Assembly (NCBI GenBank): GCA_946615275.1
Contig: CAMOHV010000088.1
Span: 1 to 6,081, forward strand
Direction: 5' to 3'
DNA from: an uncultured Verrucomicrobiota bacterium
Lineage (GTDB): Bacteria; Verrucomicrobiota; Kiritimatiellia; RFP12; UBA1067
DNA: 6,081 bases
Shown: piece by piece, positions 5,140-6,081 of the stretch
Layout of the letters: every line of letters starts with the position of its first letter
Position numbering within the stretch: the stretch's first letter is position 1
The notes under the pieces: generated by a model
What the model was told of the DNA's origin: nothing
The model's database searches: none
The model's input: the letters and a program-made list of their open reading frames with translations, nothing else
Made by a program: the position numbers and the translations under genes

Positions 5140-6027
5140 TTACACTTCATCTCTGCGCGGCACGGAGCTTTGCGCGCCGGGGCGCGTGACGGATATGGCG
5201 GCGGCACGCTGCGCGAACGCGACGGCGTCTGGGACGGGAAGCCCCTCCACGAGGGCCACGGCGAACGCACCGTTGAAGGTGTCGCCGGCGGCGACAGTGT
5301 CCACCGCCTTCACCTTAACGGAGGGATAGACCGCACCGTCGGCATAGCAGCCCTTCGCGCCGAGCGTTATCGCGACGTGCTTCACGCCGCGGCGGCGGAG
5401 CGCGGCGGCGGCCTTGTCGGCGGACGCCCCGTCCACCACCTTCACGCCCGTCAACAGCTCCGCCTCGGTCTCGTTGGGCGTGATCCAGTCGATGCACTTG
5501 AAGAGCTTCGCGGGCAGCTTCGCCGCCGGGGCGGGGTTGAGGATCACCATCACGCCGGCCTCGTGCGCCGTCTCGGCGGCGAAGAGCACCGTCTCGATCG
5601 GCGTCTCAAGCTGCATCACGAGCGCGGCGGCGGAGCGTATGTCGCCCGCGAACGGGCGCACGTCGGCCGGCGAGAGCGTGCCGTTCGCGCCTAGGGCGAC
5701 GGATATGCAGTTGCGGCCCTTGGCGTCCACAAGGATGAGCGCCGTGCCGGAGGCGTTCTTCCTGTCGATCACAAGCCTGGGGACGATTCCGTCCCTCTTG
5801 AGCCGCGCGGCGGATTCGCGTCCGAAGAGGTCGTCGCCAACCTTCGCTATGAACGTGCAGGCGCCCCTCTTCGCGGAGAGCCTCGCCACGGCAACGGCCT
5901 GGTTCGCACCCTTGCCGCCTGGGTTCATCATGAACGAGCCGCCGGAGACGGTCTCGCCCGGCACGGGGATCCGCTTTCCGGTGATCACCATGTCGGTGTT
6001 GGTGCTTCCAAGAACAACTATATTCAT
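5140..6027 (-). CDS. rbsK: Ribokinase (PfkB family)
   Basis: This 295-residue cytoplasmic kinase is predicted to phosphorylate D-ribose to ribose-5-phosphate with ATP. Diagnostic features are GSTNTDMV (7-14) with the sugar-binding Asp12, NPGGKGANQA (35-44), NPAPA, TPNETEAELLTG and the second PfkB signature DTVAAGDTFNGAFA (243-256) with catalytic Asp249. The ending VTRPGAQSSVPRR matches the ribokinase C-terminus. Length is close to the usual 300-310 residues. The start ATG 6027 follows directly on a tandem array, and its leader (CCTAACC) has no Shine-Dalgarno sequence, unlike most other genes in the window. No ribose transporter, RbsD or regulator is in view, so the sugar could come from nucleosides or a glycan. 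A related PfkB sugar kinase is the only realistic alternative. Confidence 0.9.
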   Translation of the reverse strand: MNIVVLGSTNTDMVITGKRIPVPGETVSGGSFMMNPGGKGANQAVAVARLSAKRGACTFIAKVGDDLFGRESAARLKRDGIVPRLVIDRKNASGTALILVDAKGRNCISVALGANGTLSPADVRPFAGDIRSAAALVMQLETPIETVLFAAETAHEAGVMVILNPAPAAKLPAKLFKCIDWITPNETEAELLTGVKVVDGASADKAAAALRRRGVKHVAITLGAKGCYADGAVYPSVKVKAVDTVAAGDTFNGAFAVALVEGLPVPDAVAFAQRAAAISVTRPGAQSSVPRRDEV

Positions 6028-6081
6028 GGTTAGGTGGTTGGGTGGTTAGGTGGTTGGGTGGTTAGGTGGTTGGGTGGTTGG
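6028..6081. repeat. G-rich 8-bp tandem array abutting the rbsK start codon
   Basis: Units GGTTAGGT and GGTTGGGT alternate strictly: six full units from 6028 to 6075, then GGTTGG at the window edge. The array probably continues outside. The last repeat base is adjacent to the ATG of rbsK. The plus strand has closely spaced GG runs that could form two-layer G-quadruplexes; the mRNA leader would instead be C-rich and little structured. Confidence 0.93.

Noticed and set aside
6028..6081. Telomere-like repeat
   Set aside because: GGTTAG resembles telomere units, but the array abuts a bacterial gene and alternates with GGTTGG; it is an intergenic tandem array.

Overview
The window reads as a stretch of chromosome from a high-GC, Gram-negative carbohydrate degrader, most likely in the Planctomycetes-Verrucomicrobia-Chlamydiae group. 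A Kiritimatiellae- or Lentisphaerae-like genome from a gut or sediment assembly would fit. That placement is inference. It rests on two Tat-exported Gfo/Idh/MocA proteins, remnants of beta-helix and autotransporter-type surface proteins, short intergenic tandem repeats and GGGGTCAGACCCC palindromes. No rRNA, tRNA or marker gene settles it. Every gene I can support lies on the minus strand, so the genes run from high to low coordinates.

Right half (6081 to 2906): a G-rich 8-bp tandem array runs from the window edge to the start codon of a ribokinase (rbsK, 6027-5140). Directly after its stop codon comes a Cof-type HAD phosphatase with a GTG start (5139-4291). The last eight HAD codons and its stop lie inside a second 8-bp array (4262-4317). 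Next is a Tat-exported Gfo/Idh/MocA oxidoreductase (4213-2906).

Middle (about 2820 to 1788): a cluster of gene remnants. It holds the head of a beta-helix-type surface protein with an intact ribosome binding site and signal peptide (2816-2676), a perfect 14-bp inverted repeat (2595-2631), the C-terminal tail of an AAA-type ATPase (2367-2582), and a short frameshifted surface-protein gene with its own promoter-like sequence (2256-1788).

Left part (1783 to 1): a LacI-type operator-like palindrome and a strong ribosome binding site precede a Tat-exported member of glycoside hydrolase family 109 (1728-310). The family comprises NAD-dependent alpha-N-acetylgalactosaminidases. The last 309 bases carry no credible gene. 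They hold two adjacent hairpins, a terminator-like inverted repeat, a heptamer array and two and a half copies of a 30-bp palindrome-bearing repeat.

Functionally, the intact genes suggest glycan or amino-sugar use. The GH109 enzyme and the Gfo/Idh/MocA protein would act on sugars outside the cytoplasm, while the kinase and phosphatase would act on released sugars or sugar phosphates inside it. Only rbsK and the HAD gene are tightly coupled, and I do not see a complete new system. The most unusual features are the tandem arrays abutting or overlapping coding ends and the structured remnant zone.
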